A DNA stretch of 64,000 bases, from NCBI RefSeq assembly GCF_019925205.1, contig NC_083568.1, positions 24,240,393 through 24,304,392 of the forward strand. Direction: 5' to 3'. Of this stretch, positions 1-11,688 are shown one piece after another. Numbering within the stretch: position 1 is the first letter of the stretch; each line of letters begins with the position of its first letter. A model generated the notes under the pieces. That model was not told the DNA's origin, did no database searches, and was given only the letters and a program-made list of their open reading frames with translations. This DNA is from Metopolophium dirhodum. Taxonomy: Eukaryota > Arthropoda > Insecta > Hemiptera > Aphididae. The position numbers and the translations under genes were made by a program.

Positions 1-1119
1 CAAAGATGAATCACGTGAAGAGGAGACCGTTCATTAACAGAACCTCAGATAAATGCAAAGTTAAAAAATTAATAAACCCATCTTAAAAATAATATTAAAA
101 TAAGTTACTTTAATACCGATATCAGAAACCATATCATGATTCATGACTTAATATATTGGTAGGTACTCGATATAGGCTGACAGACGTTCCTCGATCAGAT
201 TTATTTTTCATATACAATGATATAATTATACCTATCACTGAATTCAAATTTGACACGTCATCCACTGAATCACGTTCACCCCCCTCCTGACTGTATTCGG
301 TGTAGTGGTGTAGTGGTGTAGTAGGACAACTTCTACGAATACATTTTTTCTGAAGCGGATATTTCCCCCATTTTTATTAAAAAAGTTTACAATTTAATAT
401 ATTATGAATATAATATTATTCAATCTTTAATATAAAATTTTTTTTTATTGTATATGTTCTAATTTGGTCTAAATACAGACAAAAATTCTAAATATTTTCT
501 TAAATATAATAAATTATAGTTATTTATTTTTTAACATTGTATACTTAAAATGACAATAACATTTCTAGGTATTAAAATAATAATAAAATAAATTATAATG
601 TTTAAAACAAATATTATAAATTATAAATTCAGTCTTGTTAAGTATCCGAATACTTGTATTTAAATACTTTTCTAATACTTTTTGACCATTGTATTTTAAA
701 TTCTTAAAAATACTTTTTATTTGTATTTTTATTCTAGAATAGGTACCTATACTACCTAGTACCTACTACATACTTTTTTATTATCGTGGTCTACCTACTT
801 CAAATTCCAATTGCTTATATTTCGGATTGTACTATTTTAAATTTTGTTTCTAGAATATTATTTTTAAATGATTCTTAACTTCTGATAATTTATAAATAAG
901 GTTTCGTTAAAATACAAGCATTATTATTATTATGTTCCTAGTGCCCAACTAAAATATACTTAAATTTAAAACCATTTAAAAAATAATTGTATCTTTTTTT
1001 TATCTTTATCTTTATCTAGATAAATATGAGTTAAGTTATCTTTTATATCTATCTAGATACATTTGAGTTGCATTATATTTATCTTTATCTAGATAAAAAA
1101 GTACTTATCTAATCTGAAC
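1..1119. other. AT-rich non-coding DNA
   Basis: No coding region is supported. The stretch holds a repeat remnant at about 160-300, a short GTGTAGTG tandem run at 299-323, and AT-rich low-complexity DNA. Three copies of a palindromic TATCTAGATA-type motif lie at about 1012-1100. Confidence 0.6.
160..300. repeat. dispersed repeat end, also at 27829-27970
   Basis: The order 'ataggctgac', then 'tatacaatgat', then 'gaattcaaattt(g/a)acac', then a short C-rich tract, recurs at 27829-27970 in the same orientation with moderate divergence. It is probably the end of a dispersed element; I cannot assign a family. Confidence 0.5.
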
Positions 1120-1830
1120 ACTGCTACAGACTACAACCGGGGAAAGTCTACCTTAAGTGGAAGCCAGAGGTAGTACAAGCTACCCGACCCGTAACGACAC
1201 GCCAGCACGAGAGTACCCCGTGTGGCGATTTGGCGGGGGAGTATTACACGGTACGCAGCGGCAACCAGTACAAAGTACAGGTACCGCAGCGACCAGTCTA
1301 CATTTTCAACCGCCACCACTGGCTACGACAGCGCGACACAGTCGACTCTCCCACCGCGCCGCAAAGGCACAAGGCAGGACGGGAAGGCAAGTCAAGTCGC
1401 GCAAAGCAAGTACCTGCCGCCAGTGGCAACTCTCTCGTTTACCGACCGTCTTAACGACATCTTACCGCCAACGGCCATACCACGTTGAATACACCAGTTC
1501 TCGTTCGATCACCGAAGTTAAGCTCTCGACCACAACGTTGATACATAATATACTAAATACTCGACCACACAATACTTGTATTATAATACTATCACCGTCA
1601 GTAGTATACCGGTATTCTTATTACACCCGAATAAACGTCCCTCGTGGACTATTTATTCTAAAGTTGTGTTGTGTAATTTTTGTGAGTGTCGCCTTTATCT
1701 TGAGACTACAGACAGCGACCGACTTACCACGGACAGCACCTACAGCACTCCACCGCCGTAACCGTGTCACAGGTTTGTGAAGTGTATCTGTGTGTATAGA
1801 CATATTGTATACAAAAACCAACTATGGTTG
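1120..1830. other. GC-richer island with overlapping open frames, no recognised gene
   Basis: This stretch is clearly richer in G+C than its flanks, and for that reason several frames on both strands stay open. The longest is 207 codons at 1157-1780 on +, starting from GTG rather than ATG. The translation is rich in Thr, Arg and Ser, with no domain, signal peptide or conserved pattern I recognise. A 5S rRNA fragment lies inside it, on the coding strand of that frame, which argues against a real protein. It could be a solo LTR, an old retroelement piece or an untranslated exon. Confidence 0.3.
1467..1523 (+). pseudogene. 5S rRNA 5'-half fragment
   Basis: The segment begins GCCAACGGCCATACCACG and runs through TCGATCACCGAAGTTAAGC, which matches the first 55 or so bases of insect 5S rRNA, including the box A region of its internal promoter. 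Similarity stops just after AAGTTAAGC; the intermediate element, box C and the 3' half are absent. It is therefore a truncated copy and not a gene. It may be the head of a 5S-derived SINE, or a 5S piece within a longer retroelement. Confidence 0.75.
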
Positions 1831-2600
1831 ATTTAATGAAAAATGGTAGGAGGTCATAGGTATCAATTCTTTCCACCAAAGAGGGATTGACCATCGTTGT
1901 TTCACAGAAAAAAACGCATGATAATACAGCTTGTGTCTATTAATTGTTTTAAATAGTGTGCACAAAATATATCATATGTGTTGCACGGCGAATTGTATAG
2001 GCAAAAAAGGTACATTAGGAAAGTCTTCCATATTGTGTATAACTACATTTTAGCTAATCGCAAGGATTATACTCCAATCCGAAAAAGTTTTTACCACGCC
2101 AGTCACCACTATCACCCAAATTCACATTTCTTAGATCCATTCGAATTCGCGAAATAACCTTATTTTCTCAATGAAAAATGTATGATAGGTACACATTTTC
2201 AACAGTTACAGGGAGATTTTTAAAACGGTTAACGCCTAATTCAACTTTTACACCGATATTTTGGTGGGGAGAATTGACGTAGGTACAGTTTTCAATAATA
2301 AAATAAAATTACTAAAACTTTGAAACGGAGATCAAGTGTAAAATTCTGAATTCACCATAATTCTTAACTCGTTAAAATATGTAAAAAAAAAATCAAAATT
2401 AGTTATAGCCTTACAGGCGTTGAGTGCGTACAGTTAAGTACAGTGTTGTGCTTTGTGCGCATGCATATTAACGTAATATCTCAAACTTTATCTCTGCCCT
2501 AAGCAGGGGCTACCCGAAGGACCAGTCGATGATGCCTGAACACAATTTCTTAAATTGATGGCCTATGTCACCACTAACGCAATAGGCAGGCGTCGATCTG
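1831..2600. other. non-coding, nothing recognised
   Basis: AT-rich DNA with no supported gene or RNA. Confidence 0.5.
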
Positions 2601-2604
2601 GACG

Positions 2605-2787
2605 ACCTGGGCGGTCTCCCACACAACGTACGTATGAACGTTGCTGGCGGATCTACGCGGGGACGAATGACGGCACCGAACGTTGACAATAACCAGCTGG
2701 GCAGCCTCCCACACAACGTACGTATGTACGTTGCTGAAGGACTTACGCGGGGACGAATGACGGCACCGATGCTGACAATAACCAGAT
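2605..2787. repeat. two tandem copies of a 90-bp GC-rich unit
   Basis: Two adjacent copies start at about 2611 and 2701 and share 'ctcccacacaacgtacgtat', 'acgttgctg', 'acgcggggacgaatgacgg' and 'gacaataaccag'. A more diverged relative lies at about 6968-7040 ('cctcccagacaacg', 'gttgctggtggacttacgcg'). The period is 90 bp. A minus-strand open frame across the repeat has only low-complexity content. Confidence 0.75.
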
Positions 2788-2802
2788 GTCCAGTTCGACG
2801 GC

Positions 2803-2826
2803 GATAATAATAATAATAATAATAAT
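2803..2826. repeat. (ATA)n microsatellite
   Basis: An uninterrupted run of eight ATA/AAT triplets directly follows the GC-rich tandem unit. Confidence 0.9.
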
Positions 2827-3517
2827 ACACAAAAGACTTACGATTGAGTGTTGGAGATTGTAGTTTTAGTGAACATATCTCAGGATTTATAGCAACACAC
2901 AATATAATAATCAGAATAATAAATATACAGTCGGCAACCGTGTGCACCATAAACTAGTATAAATAATTTTTGTTAGCTTTATTAGCGGATCATACATATA
3001 AATAAATACTAATACAGATCGCTGTATTAGTGGATCACAACATATTAAAAACCATGATCGTTTTTATTTTAGCGGACCAGCAACAACAAGAGACGAACTG
3101 ACAAAAGAATAACAATAATAATAGTCGGGCGTTGGCCGCGTAGAGAAAAAAAAGCAAACTTTTAGAAAGATAACAAATATACCTATCTGGGGCAACATGC
3201 CGACAGATAATTCATATGACAACAACACAAAAAGAATAAATAAATATAACAATTTATTATAATAATTCACAATTAACGGAATGAGAGGTATGTATGAAGA
3301 GGAAGCTGATAGAGACAGGTCGTCGTCGTAAGCACAGAATTGCATAACGCGATGCGCTAATTGCTTGGCGCGAACAGTAAGGATATCTCTAAAATAATGA
3401 TTTACGCAAATTGTTTTTCTGCGGCATTATTTTAACTCGTTATAATACGTATTACGTATGTTTCAAAAATAAAATTTAAAAAAACCGTGGGTAGGTAAAG
3501 TGAATTTATGCGTATTT

Positions 3518-3835
3518 TTATACAAAATTAACTGATGTAAAATTTAGTTTTATTTATTCATAGATTGTGAAATTTAAAGTTATACAAAGTAATATGTTAG
3601 TTACATGTGCACGTTTATAAAAAAAAATAGTAAGGTGTAATTTATTAAAGCTATTTTTCTTACATTCATTCATCATAATTATTAAAAGTAATCGCAAGTA
3701 TAGAATAAAAAATAATTATTTTTATAGATTTACTGGAAGTCGTCCACAAAATAAATTTGGAGCACACGTGGGATCTAAAAATAAAAATAAATCAGTTTTA
3801 CTTAATTTAACTCTTTTTTTTAGATATTGGGTATA
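3518..3835. repeat. dispersed repeat, also at 55446-55940
   Basis: The two stretches share 'caaaattaactgatgta', 'gttttatttattcatagat', 'agttatacaaagtaatatgtta' (in part) and 'aaatcagttttactta' in the same order. Similarity stops just before 'tatagggagag' (3836) and 'ataggggagaa' (about 55931), where unrelated DNA begins in each copy. This common boundary suggests that the shared part is one element, or the flank of another. Confidence 0.65.
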
Positions 3836-5455
3836 GGGAGAGTCTTATATATTGGCCCGCCACCTAAATTGGACCACCTGAATTATACCTGGTTGTTAAA
3901 CATAAATTATAATAAAAACATTTATACATATGTTTAATACCGTTGTATAACGTCTTTGGGGTTATAACATATTATTATTATTTACATTTTTTTTTAAATG
4001 CCCTGGGGCTTTATATTATTTAAACGACCCAATATGTTTGACAATTATACATATTTTACATACTAGATATAAATTATATATATATTATAAATTATTCATT
4101 GATGGAGTCACTTGACTTTTAACTAATATTTGGCAATTTTTGCACTGTGGAACTTCTTTATTTTTCCTTGGAGGTTCCACTATTATTATATTATGATAGC
4201 ACAAGTGTTTAATATCATAAATGCCTTTGTTGTTTGCTTGTGGCCCCGAATCTACGAAGAATAATGGAAGCCTTGCAATAGTTCGAACACTAAGCTTATT
4301 GTTAGGGTCGACTTTTTTTTCAATTTGAATGTTCGTAACATTATGTACAAAATTTCCTAGCTCGGATAATTTGCTTTTAATGTCACAGGGGTCAGTTTCA
4401 GGATGTAATCCACGAATGACCTCCCGAAACTTTTTTTCTGTTTAAAGTTGGTATCTGTGATACTCAACTTTTTGCTCTTCTAATACTTTTATAGTTCGTC
4501 GAAACTGGAGTTCGTCACCTGTTAGTATCTAAATTTCACCATTAGTTAGTTAAAGTTTTCATTTGTTGCTCGTGTCCTTCGGCTTCTTAGAGTTTTAAAT
4601 TAATCATTAATTGTTTAAAATCATTTACACCACATACTGTTTTTGGAGGTGGTTTATGGATTTTTACAGAAGTTTTAGCTACTTTTTTCGTCACTTTGAT
4701 AGGTTTTTTAGGCGAGCTCAAAATTTCTTTGGAGTTTCCACTGTTCATTTCCTAAATCTGAAGTTGTAATTTATCATTGTTTAATCGCAATTCCGTTACC
4801 ATATGTTTCAAGGTCGCATTGTCGTTTTGTATTTGTGTCCAAATACTAGCATCAACTGTTATGTTATGCGGTGGATAAGAACTGACGTCCATATTTGTGT
4901 AATTTGGTCAGTTTGAGCGTGACCCACTTAAAATATATTTGTTTATAAAAAACTTACCATCCGTCCGACAGGCCGTGGTTTGCATTGTAAACATTAGCAA
5001 AAAAATTGTAATAGCTTAGTCAGCACTATTTCGCGAACTGCGAAAGCGAAACATACGTGTTGCTTGTACGGTGTATAAAACGCAACTATTATTTACATGA
5101 AGACTAAAATTAAAAGAGACCGAACTCATACGGCCGTCCACTTAAAAAAAACGTCTCGTAATTAGTAACACGATGAAGTGGCTGCATTGCAGTCTCTAAG
5201 GTTTCTACTTTAACCCGTGTAGTATAGAAAGCAGTTCAATGAAAAATATAATTGGTCTAAATAAAGTAACCGGTTGCCTAATTTGGATCAATTTGTAAAC
5301 ATTTTACACTTGACAAATAAAATAACTGTCAAACAGTTGTTCACATGCTTGGATATCGTTTAAGTGCAGTTGAATAATTATACATTTAAATAACTCTAAT
5401 ACTCCCAAATATCAAAAGTGGTCCAACCTAGGTAAATCTCTCCTAATTATAGAAC
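3836..5455. mobile_element. candidate inverted-terminus element carrying a gag-like pseudogene
   Basis: The left end reads GGGAGAG, then 'cacctaaattggaccac' at about 3840-3886. The reverse complement of the right end reads 'aggagag', then 'acctaggttggaccac' at 5410-5455. The inverted similarity is interrupted by about 15 extra bases on the left. Between the ends lies a decayed minus-strand gene with a PRE_C2HC-like domain. I see no clear target duplication. It may be a DNA transposon that captured a gag-like gene, or a chance pair of related ends around a retroposon fragment. Confidence 0.4.
4100..4892 (-). pseudogene. decayed gag-like (ORF1) gene with PRE_C2HC domain
   Basis: Reading the minus strand from an ATG at 4892, the frame is polar and Lys-rich, with a predicted coiled-coil-like start. 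It has in-frame stops at codon 47 (about 4754) and codon 102 (about 4589). A frame change between 4589 and 4444 then leads into a stretch with GLHPETDP, LFFVDSGPQANNKGIYDIKHL and EPPRKNKEVPQCKNCQ (about 4440-4130). That order is characteristic of the PRE_C2HC domain that precedes the CCHC knuckle in ORF1 proteins of Jockey/X-element-type non-LTR retrotransposons, which bind nucleic acid. Only the first two cysteines of the knuckle (CKNC) remain; the sequence then departs from the family and the CCHC is incomplete. No reverse transcriptase is present nearby. The family call is from pattern recognition; the decay is seen directly. Confidence 0.68.
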
Positions 5456-5665
5456 AAATTATTGGTATACTTAGTGCGTATTTGAATGAACTATAAAATA
5501 TTCTATTAATTGTCAGATTTATGGAATTAAATTAACAAGTCTATTAATTACTTAATATTTGATCACTCAAGTAATATTTTACAACGTCTGAAAAAATTTA
5601 CAATAGCTTCGGTATAGGTACCTATTTATTGTTATTTTATTAGCATAATATTTTCTATTTAGGTT

Positions 5666-5957
5666 CAAAGGCGTAACCAGGATTTTACAATGGGAGGAAC
5701 GGGGTTAAACAAAGTAAATCAGGATTTGATATTCGTTACCTTATACTATAGGCCGTTATTACAATATCCCGTAACCGTAATAACCTATGCAAAATAATTT
5801 ATAATACGCTAATTGTTTCTTTTAAACGGTTTTCAGAAATATCATGGTTTGTACTTTGCTTTTTATTATATAATATTTATACCATAACACGTCCAATAGT
5901 ATGGGTGGGGGGGGGGGTCTGAAGCATCCTTAGCCCCACTCTCTGGGTACGCCACTG
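5666..5957. mobile_element. MITE with CAGTGGCGTA-type inverted ends (copy A)
   Basis: The left end is 'caaaggcgtaaccagg' and the right end, read in reverse, is CAGTGGCGTACCCAGAG; the copy at 61200-61503 has the better-kept left end CAGTGGCGTAACTAGG. The interior is short and non-coding, with a G-run at about 5905-5918. A hAT-like terminus is likely, but I cannot show a clean 8-bp target duplication. Confidence 0.6.
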
Positions 5958-6544
5958 TTTCGATGCACATCAATATATAATATACATGCATTATATACGC
6001 TTTATAATTTAAATATTTATTGTATCGAAAAACAATACTTTAAACAATAATCATAATCATTGTCTAAATAATATTGACTATAATAATTATTTACTCACCA
6101 GTGCATGTAGGGCATTGTCTTTGGGCTATTCGAGTAATATAAGTGATAGAATATAAATAAAATAGATTATACTAATGTCTAACATATCACATTTCTACTA
6201 ATTATAATAGTAAGTAAGAACATATGTAATCAATGATAACCATTAAAAGAAACTAAAAATTATGCGTGGTTACCCTTAAGCTACATAACAAGATGAAAAA
6301 AAACACCCTCCAATGCCCAAAGAATTTAATCATGTATCTGTATATGCCCAGCAACGGGGGAAAAAGATCGAAGAACTACTCGGGAATAACCGAGAAAGAA
6401 GTATTACCAACTTTGAATTTGATTGATAGTGCCTACTAATCGGGGTGATAGGCCACTACATACACGCACCTGACCGACTAGTACTACACGCCTTCCCATG
6501 CGATGACGACACTATGGCGATGATGGGAGGTGACGTACATGGGA

Positions 6545-7050
6545 TTCAGGACAATGCAAGTTAGTTACGAGGATCAGGAGCCCTGTGGTCGATCCGGTTT
6601 GGTAGGTTCGGAAAGGCTTCGGTCAAGAATAGGATAACTCCATTTTTATCAAAAACCCGTTTTTAATGGTAGAAATATCTATATTTTGGTATCAAAATCA
6701 GAAAAATCGATTTATTAATCCCAAAGAAATTACAAAATCAATTATTTCCCGCCAATAGTGGTAAATGAGATAATGGTATTTCTTTTGCTCGTCCTGAACA
6801 ATTGATAAAAATGGAGTTATCTCGTTCTTACACGGAGCCCTTATTATAATAGATGGGAGCTTACTGATGAACTTAAGGCACAAGGTAAATTATACATATA
6901 ACAGCTGTCGGGAAGTGGTGGTTTCTTGAGGTGACAGAAGTTCGAGGGTGACGCTGGTCTCGATGTCCAGATGGCCTCCCAGACAACGCGTACCTGTTGC
7001 TGGTGGACTTACGCGTTGCCATTCTCGTACGGATGACGTGAATTCGAGGA
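6545..7050. other. 506-bp segment present in copy A and absent from copy B
   Basis: Copy B joins 'gtacatggga' directly to 'cagcgaccc' at 62090-62100. In copy A the same two words are 506 bp apart, and the trinucleotide GGA is present at both edges. The segment contains a diverged member of the 90-bp GC-rich repeat (about 6968-7040). A deletion in B through GGA microhomology is the simplest reading. Confidence 0.75.
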
Positions 7051-7242
7051 CAGCGACCCACAGTAATCGGGAAACGCTGGCTAAGTTGATCAGATGGAAT
7101 GAGGTTATATAAGATGGCAATAACTTATAAGACCGGGTACTGGATCAGAGAGTTCTTGATTTGCCCTCACAACAATTAGGTATAATTATTGAAATAATAA
7201 TAATAAATTTATGATTTCTTATCTGTTTTATTGATATATTTT

Positions 7243-7430
7243 ACTAGATGACACGAAAATGCGGAAAAGGTCTTTGTGATTATGCAAGTAGTATAATATT
7301 ATCAGGTAGGCAATCCACCTGTGGTACATCGCGGAAATCACGTGGTGCGTACGTCTAATTTAACTCTAATAGTATTGAGAAATGCAAAAAAAAATGAAGA
7401 ATAATACCAAATGTGACATGTATATTACAG
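7243..7430 (-). mobile_element. Helitron-like 3' remnant (copy A)
   Basis: 'tttactagatgacacg' followed by 'tatcaggtaggcaatccacctgtgg' (in part) and 'atttaactctaa' matches the order at the 3' end of the Helitrons at 51628-51870 and 53900-54174. Here it is short and diverged. It is also present in copy B at about 62288-62470. Confidence 0.6.
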
Positions 7431-8278
7431 CTAGATATAAAATATAAAGAATGCATAATAACTGTAATAATTACATCGCACAGTCCAATTAGGTCTATTC
7501 AGGTATTGGGTACCTTAAAATGTAGTTATAATTTAATTATGATAACTCAGTTATTGTAAAAAATCCTGATTTCAGCCCGTTGCAAGGAATGCATATGAAT
7601 CACCCAAAATGAGGGAAATTTAAGTTTGATAGTTACCTTAATAGTATATGTCCTTGTGTCTCTTTCTATTTACCTTAGAAGGTGAACTATGTTGGTGAAA
7701 AAAAAATAAGGAAGAAGACGCCAAAACTTGAAATAAATATAAATCACTAATTTACTTTTTTTGGGGCCAGTTACATTAAATTGGGCCACTAAAAGTTATT
7801 AGGTATCAGATAAATTCATGATGTGTTCCTCGCATTATGCTGAAATCGTTGATTTTTCAATTTACCAATGTATTATTTTTATATTTAGGTAGACAAAATA
7901 TGTAGAATATTTTAAGTATATGAAGTATATTAAACACTGAATGACATACCTGTGGTGGCAAACATTTCCAATTTTATGAGTAAATTCTCCCGGGTCAATA
8001 AAATGTTTACTTGAAGAAAATGTGTAAGCTCTCACGAGCTTATTTAAAATTATGTCATAAAACATAAACTATACAAACCAGAAAATAGCGACTTAAGTTT
8101 ATTTTAAATCTGTATGTTCATATCATAGTAAAAATTTATTTTCAATGTTAATTTAATTTGAAATTAATTTAAATTATTATTATCTTTATTATTTACTAGA
8201 ATTTAAACAATTTACTTTTTTTAATGAAACTCAATTAATGTGTAACAAATTTTAAATTGTATGCTCATATTATTATAA

Positions 8279-10946
8279 ACATTACTTTATTATGACATAA
8301 CAATGTTATTACTGCTTAGTTATTATAGACTCCACAGAGTTTAGATGTACCCTTCAGGTAGTACTTAATTAGACCCGGGAAATTTAAGATATGTGCCCAT
8401 CGGGTAGTAATGGATTAGACTAGAGAAAGTTTACAGGTCATTAAAATCGGGAGAATTTATAATCACCCTGACATACTATTAAAAATAATTAATTTCTAAG
8501 ATCTAAATTAAATACCATCCTGTGAAAGATATATAAAATTGTCCGTAAGCATTCCATCTGTAATGATAATATAATATTTTAAAAAACAACGAACATTAAC
8601 AATATTTTTTAAATTATCAACTGGTTTATGTATTATAAATTTGTTATGTATTTGATATTTTAATGTTTATATAACTATCAAATTATATATGTGTAAAAGT
8701 TAAATTATTAATAGACATATATAAATATGTTATACCTACGCTAAATATAATATACTGATATTATCTTATACAGGTAGGTATTTAGTTACAAATATTAATT
8801 TATTAAAAAAGTTTATTTAAAAAAAAAAACTGTATTATTTAACCGTTAATATTTTTATTATTGAATCCTGTAGTTACGGGCAATAGTATTATTATGACGT
8901 ATTATTGAATTATATTTATATATTAGTTTAATCATTTGTACGTTTATTGATTTGCTTTGTATATTATTGTTTAATATTTTTAATTTTATTTATTTGTCCG
9001 AAGAGAAATTGTCCCGTTTGGGGAGTGTACGTTCTATGATAAGGATGAGAAGGCACGGTGGGGGGGGGGGGGGTGACGTCCTGAAGTCGCAAATACTGTT
9101 TCTAAGTACACATGTTTGAAAAAAATATTTACAACCAATGATTGCAACTATTACAATAAAATATAAATTTATTTATTTATTTATAAATCATATTTACATA
9201 AAATTAAAGTACCTATCGAACTTACTTTTATATTAACAACAATTATAATACAGTAGAAAGTGATCACATTATTAATAAGGTACTCACTGTATAAGGTAAT
9301 GTGAAATGTGTAGGTATGTTGTTAAATAAAATATAATAATACTTACCGATGCAGTTTTTTCGAGTATATTGTGGATCTAAAATAATTTATAGTTAATAAA
9401 ACATGTTATATTTAAAAAATGATGGTTGGCTTTGAATAGAACAAAAAAACCAGCTTTCAATGTATTAGGTTTACTTAACATATTTAAATTTGTGTACAGC
9501 AAAACGAATTTTGCTATATTATTTTATTTTATTACTAGATTGATATATCCAAATATTATGTATAATAATATTATCTAGGTCAACTTATATGCTTTTATTG
9601 ATATTTAAATATTAACGGGAGTATTTTAATATTGCAATAATTTGGAATATTATAACTAGCTTAAAAATTAAATAGCAATGGAATCCATTCGAGATACTTA
9701 TAGTCACCTAGATTCTGACCTTAATGTTCGGCAATGTGTAAATCGGAGTTAACAATAGATAATTAGTTTTGCTGAACTTAAATTTTCTGTCGTAGGTGCC
9801 TACGCTTGTAACTAATCAAGGAAATGAATGCGGGTGAGTCATTATCTAAGTATGTTATAAAGTAAAATATTATAATAACTCATATAAATACAATAAATAT
9901 AATTATTATTATCATTATTATTTAAAATATAATATATTATAAAATTTATGAAACTCTTATGTTGTTCAATTTTCTTTAAAATTATAAAATATACACAGTT
10001 TTATACTGTGGATACAATAAATTGGTGGTTATTGTTTAGATCGGGATATGATATTATTAAGAAAACATTATAACAATTAATTTACGTCTAAATATTATTA
10101 TTAAAAATAATCATAGCTGCATATAACTTAGTTTCTAAGACAGACCATTGTACCTAAATTACAACTTTATGAGGGTATCAATTAACTCTACAGTTGGTTG
10201 ATATAAACTATGTTAATCAACCAAAAATACTAAATGTAATCATAATACTGTCTTTGCTTATAGATTAAAAATAATTTAATTCTGTTAGAAAATTGATTCT
10301 CTTAATTAATATTATTTGATTTTTTTTTTTTTTTTAGTATAACAGTTTATGAATTTTGAATTATGATTACAAGTTTGTAATTTATACCTATGATTTTACA
10401 TTAATATTAATCTGTGTTGTATCATGTAAAGTAAAAAAAAAAAATATATAAAGTACTTACTACCACTAACGTATATTATACAACCTATAAGATTTAACAT
10501 AACAAATATAGTCAACATATTAATATTTTTGACCATGTTTGTAGGTACAATAAATGAATATTTTTCAAAGTTTTGAAAATAAGAATAATATAAAATATTT
10601 TCTTGCTTTGGTATTTATAAGGTTATTCAGTAAACAAAACACGATGACATGACGTGTATTCATAAGGAATTGAGTAAACGAATCTATAAAATATTACGTA
10701 ATGATAAAATAAATGTGTTTTACGGATAGGCGATATATAGCAGCTGTAAAACCCACCTTCGCTCAGGAAAAAATTAAAAACAAGTGGTATATTATAACAG
10801 TGTTTCTTGGTTTTAGTGTACCTTAGTAAATTTCTTATATAGATTTTCATAATCAGTATTTTAAAATTACCTGAAAACACATTAAAGCCGAAATACCATA
10901 ATAACTTAAGTTAATACAATCTGGCTGCGTTACCTCACATTGACAG
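8279..10946. other. AT-rich non-coding DNA
   Basis: No gene is supported. There is a 14-base G-run near 9060-9073 and many AT-rich low-complexity stretches. The right edge ends in ACAG (10943-10946), the left target duplication of the errantivirus-type array. Confidence 0.6.
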
Positions 10947-11665
10947 TGTAGTAAACCCAAAAGTCATTATATTATTTTAAATAAAATGAGTAAAATAATA
11001 AATTATACATAGTATAATTTATGAGTAGAAACGTAGGTATTAATATAATCCTAAATAACAGGAAACATAGAGCAAAGGTGAAAACAACAAGTTGTTTTAC
11101 CGAGTAACAAAATAGTGCAATTCAACAATATTAGGGATGTATTAATACCCACAGCTATAATACGATATTAAACAATATCACGTAGAATAAATTATACATT
11201 TAGTATAATTTATAATGGGTAATGTAGGTAGTGATATGCAATGTAAAATAGGCCTAAATAACAGGAAGCGTGGATCAGAGGTGAAAACAACAAGTTGTCT
11301 TACCTAGTCCCATCATAATGCAATTTGACATTACTAGGGAAGTAATATTAGAATATAGATATCACGCCACCAATACGTCATTGTTAGAACCCGCATAAAT
11401 ACGGGTAGAGCACCTACTATTACTTAGAAGATAGTCAGCCCTCGTCGTAGGTCTATCAAGCTTACGACAGTGCTTATAGTTATTATGTAATTCAAACTTG
11501 TAATAATAAAGTGTTATGTAATTGTCATATTTAAAAAGTCTAAAAAGTGTTATTAATTATTTACCTATCTTTCTCAACCACGACTCAAGACGACAACGGA
11601 CGTGCTACGTCGTTTAAATAATTATTGTATTAGTGTTCAACGTGTCCTTCACGGCGATCACTACA
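10947..11665 (+). repeat. LTR 1 (5' LTR of the array)
   Basis: 719 bp, from TGTAGTAAACCC to GATCACTACA. Its U3 part holds a roughly 189-bp tandem duplication, each unit starting with an 11-base inverted repeat (ATAAATTATAC / GTATAATTTAT at 10998-11022 and 11187-11213). Each unit also has an AACAAC-AA-GTTGTT type hairpin. A TATA-like CATAAATA sits in a CCCG...CGGG hairpin at about 11390-11404, and an AATAAA lies at 11505-11510. It differs from LTR 2 and 3 at one early base (AAAAGTCATT against AAAAGCCATT). Confidence 0.9.
10998..11380. promoter_or_regulatory. duplicated palindromic unit in LTR U3
   Basis: Two units offset by 189 bp share the palindrome, 'cctaaataacaggaa', 'aggtgaaaacaacaagttgt' and 'cttacc'/'tttacc'. 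Tandem U3 repeats of this kind often act as enhancers in retroviruses; that role is an inference here. The same pair occurs in LTR 2 and LTR 3. Confidence 0.55.
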
Positions 11666-11671
11666 CAAATT

Positions 11672-11688
11672 TGGTGTCAGGTGTGGGG
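11672..11688 (+). other. primer binding site, tRNA-Leu-like (copy 1)
   Basis: TGGTGTCAGGTGTGGGG begins 6 bases after the end of LTR 1. It would pair with a tRNA 3' end of the form ...CCTGACACCA, which resembles leucine tRNAs. The tRNA identity is an inference. Confidence 0.6.

Larger units (their letters stand above)
5235..8278. repeat. 3-kb dispersed block, copy A (copy B at 60754-63321)
   Basis: The block and its second copy run colinear from 'atataattggt.taaataaa' to 'catattattata', with many substitutions and small indels. Both contain the same MITE (5666-5957 here) and the same Helitron-like remnant (about 7243-7430 here), so those insertions are older than the duplication or than the spread of the block. 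Copy A has 506 bp (about 6545-7050) missing from copy B. No intact gene is visible; short frames at 6698-7120 are not conserved as coding. Confidence 0.8.

Noticed and set aside
2510..2950. 146-codon minus-strand frame
   Set aside because: It consists of the 90-bp tandem repeat and a tyrosine run translated from the ATA microsatellite.
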